Positions 61,690-64,000 of a stretch of DNA of 64,000 bases are shown here, piece by piece. The stretch is from Myxocyprinus asiaticus (Eukaryota > Chordata > Actinopteri > Cypriniformes > Catostomidae). The notes under the pieces are model-generated. The model did no database searches. It was not told the DNA's origin and saw only the letters and a program-made list of their open reading frames with translations. The translations under genes were made by a program, and so were the position numbers. Positions within the stretch are counted from its first letter, which is position 1; each line of letters opens with the position of its first letter. The stretch spans positions 49,893,501 through 49,957,500 of the forward strand of contig NC_059346.1 of assembly GCF_019703515.2 (NCBI RefSeq), read 5' to 3'.

Positions 61690-61880
61690 CATCATAATAC
61701 CTCATAAAGTTAGAGAATGCCCATAGTGCAGAGCTCTAATCTAAGCAAAAGGAGGCTACTTTGTAAGAGCTCAAATATAATATAATTCTGATTTGTTTGA
61801 TGTTTTTGGCATTTTTCATTCTGGCTCTAATGACCAATCTGCAAAAGGTAAATGCCTAATAGTGTGTATAGCATATGCCA
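61690..61880 (+). mobile_element. Tc1-type 3' remnant
   Basis: GAGAATGCCCATAGTGCAGAG and GGAGGCTACTTTGTAAGAGC parallel the words at 28099-28145. The terminal repeat itself has decayed. Confidence 0.5.
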
Positions 61881-62283
61881 CCTACAAATATAAATAAAGA
61901 TAATAAAATGCCACATTTAATGGCTTTTATTATACTTTATTCATTGACTGCACTTGTACTTGAATCACTAAACAGGTATGACTCATTTAATTACAGTTTC
62001 TGCTTTCCATAAGTGGTGATTCATTTCTAAATGAGTGTGTTTGTTGTGTTGGGATGGTCCATGCTAACCAGTGGAATGGAATGTAGATGTGTGCTCTCAT
62101 ATGGCCAGACTGACTATAAAAGCCTTGAGAGGAGAGATCAGCTGGAACAGACTGTTCAAAGCCTCCTGCTCACAAACACAAAGCCCCACAGGCTATCATC
62201 ATTAAACACACAATTATAATATGCAGAGAAATGCAGATGTCACACACACAAAAACACAAAGAATTAACCAAATACAAACCACC

Positions 62284-62945
62284 CAAATGTGAGGTAAAAT
62301 GATAAGACACAATAAAGATGGTGAGGTACCCACCCTGTTTGAAAAAAGAAAAGCTTAAAACAGCATAAGGTGGTTAGCTGGCCTCACAGGCTGTCCAAGA
62401 TGGTTAGGCTGGTCTGTTTTGATGGTTTTAAATGACTTTTGAACACTTTTCAGTTGGTCAGGCTGGGAAACCAGCAGGATGACTAGTCAAACACCAGCTT
62501 TACACTGACAAAAGTGGTGATCTGCAATTGTTATCTCAAGGAACTATTTCTACTTGATCTAACCCATAAAAGTTACTTTTGTTTGTCAGGTTGATTGAGT
62601 CTTATAATTATATTTATGACCATCCCCCCCCCCCCCACCATTCAAGTACCAATGTACACACTATAACTTCCAAATGTAAGGCAAAATAATAAAAGACACA
62701 CCTCAGTGGTCTTAAGAGACCAGTTTATTACCAGTCTTTACAGTGCAATCTGTTGCATGCAATGTAAAACCACCTCAGTCTGGTTTAAGCTATTTTGTTT
62801 AAGCTGTTTGAGGCAAAATGATAAGAGACACACAGTGAGGTACCCATGGAGCATACAAACTGTGCCATCCAAATGTAAGGCAAAAACAGAAAAGACACAC
62901 CTCACTGGTCTTAAGACCAGTTTATTACCAGCCTATATTTTAAAA
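62284..62945. repeat. Local repeated block plus CCAGC-rich repeat copy 3
   Basis: AATGTAAGGCAAAATAATAA then GACACACCTCAGTGGTCTTA at 62673-62740 recurs at 62871-62940 with minor change. Shorter versions (AAAATGATAAGACACA, GTGAGGTACCCA) are at 62296-62335 and 62817-62850. Between them 62370-62510 holds the CCAGC-type repeat, and 62625-62637 is a C tract. Confidence 0.6.
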
Positions 62946-63107
62946 TTTGAATGAGACCCTGTGACAAACATGATATTAAAGGTCATTTCCATGCACGCAG
63001 CATATAATGTAATTCTCACAGTTATGCATGCATCCATCTGTTGTGGCACTCTTTACCAGAAGCAAAAGCTTCGGCTTCAGGGAAAAATCACTGCTACAAT
63101 AGATCCT

Positions 63108-63836
63108 TGTGACTACATTGTAAAAAAAATAAAAAAAAAAAAAATTAAAAAAAAACAACTGCCAACTGTGGTTGTCAAAATAATTATGTAAATAATACAG
63201 TAAAAATGTAAACAACTTTACAGAACCTGTACATTTTACAGTTTAAAACTTGTTTTTATGGTATATTTTACGGTGAAGTAACATCATTTATATTATTAAA
63301 TGATAAACTTAATATATTAACCTTCTGAAACTGTAAAAATCTGCTTTTCACTTTATAAGGTATTGTTAATCACCGAAGGGCACATGATAGCATGAAGTTC
63401 ATCAATAGTCTTCTAGGAGCAATGACCAATAAACATGTAGAGACATTGCTCAGTGTCACTCACACAAACACTAAACACCATCAGGGTAACACATGTGAAA
63501 TTCAAATAATGTAATAAACATTAACTAAACTACATAAAATATAACACAGAACACGCCAAAGTACATACTGTAACTGATATTAAAAATACAAAGAAACATA
63601 ACTATTCCCATAAAATATAATGAAATGTAATGGGTCACGCAGGGAATTCTGGGAACGCCCGATTACTGTTTTTTTACCGTAATTTAAAGAACAATTTACT
63701 GTAAAAAGTACATGTACTCTCTTGTTAAACATACTATACATTTTAACTGTTAATTTTTTCAGGAAAGTCATACTTTTTACTGTTGCATTTTTACAGTCTT
63801 TTACCATTAAAATTATGGTCATTTTTTACAGTGTAC
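63108..63836. repeat. Probable MITE with ACTGTAAAAA-type ends
   Basis: CTACATTGTAAAAAAAAT at the left is mirrored by ATTTTTTACAGTGTACC at the right. The interior repeats TTTACAGT, TTTTACGGT and ACTGTAAAAAGTA many times on both strands. Confidence 0.5.
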
Positions 63837-64000
63837 CTTTTGAATAAGATAACAAAAACAAATAATCAAAAAGATGTTACTGGGGCCCGTAACCTTTGTC
63901 TTCCATATGTCGCTTTATTTCGCCACTGCACAGAGTGTTTTATTGAACTGTCAGGACTCATGTTGTCTCAGCTTGAAGGGCTCATCTTGAATTAGCCTCT

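Overview
The window looks like nuclear DNA of a teleost fish, probably a cyprinid or other cypriniform. The reasons are: split vertebrate-type coding exons with GT-AG introns, AT-rich non-coding DNA full of microsatellites, many decayed Tc1-type transposons, L2-type LINE tails, tRNA-derived SINEs, and several short inverted-repeat elements of kinds common in cyprinid genomes. No bacterial-style operon is present. The lineage call is inferred from repeat content only.

Only one host gene is supported. It lies on the minus strand and is the 3' end of a TMEM132-family gene, best matched to tmem132e. Four consecutive coding exons are seen at 53018-53223, 46495-46771, 40955-41149 and 32266-33333. 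Each has consensus splice sites and the reading phases join exactly (two bases of a codon carried over one junction, phase 0 at the other two). The last exon carries the end of the ectodomain, the single membrane span and the whole cytoplasmic tail. The 5' exons lie beyond 64000.

The rest is mobile DNA and unassigned sequence. 1-2650: decayed Ty3/gypsy element with LTR sequence fused directly to the RT region. 3424-4181: TTAA-flanked MITE. 4591-6112: Tc1 relic. 6285-6615: MITE with a telomere-like core. 9300-12505: L2-type LINE relic. 14474-15360: Tc1 transposase relic. 18720-20510: piggyBac-type transposase pseudogene. 22041-25682: Penelope-like element with inverted terminal arms, a 15-bp target-site duplication and a nearly intact Tc1 inserted in its right arm. 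26347-27048: foldback element. 27920-28318 and 28347-28797: Tc1 end and MITE. 29-32 kb: 3' flank and probable 3' UTR. 33-53 kb: tmem132 introns holding another Tc1, a solo LTR, MITEs and a SINE. 53-64 kb: upstream intron with a second LINE inside a Tc1, plus further short repeats.

The transposons do not form a functional pathway with the gene; they record repeated and nested insertion. No new functional system was found that the sequence can support. The most unusual structures are the nested Penelope/Tc1 locus and two different inverted-repeat element types that both have TTAGGG-like cores.
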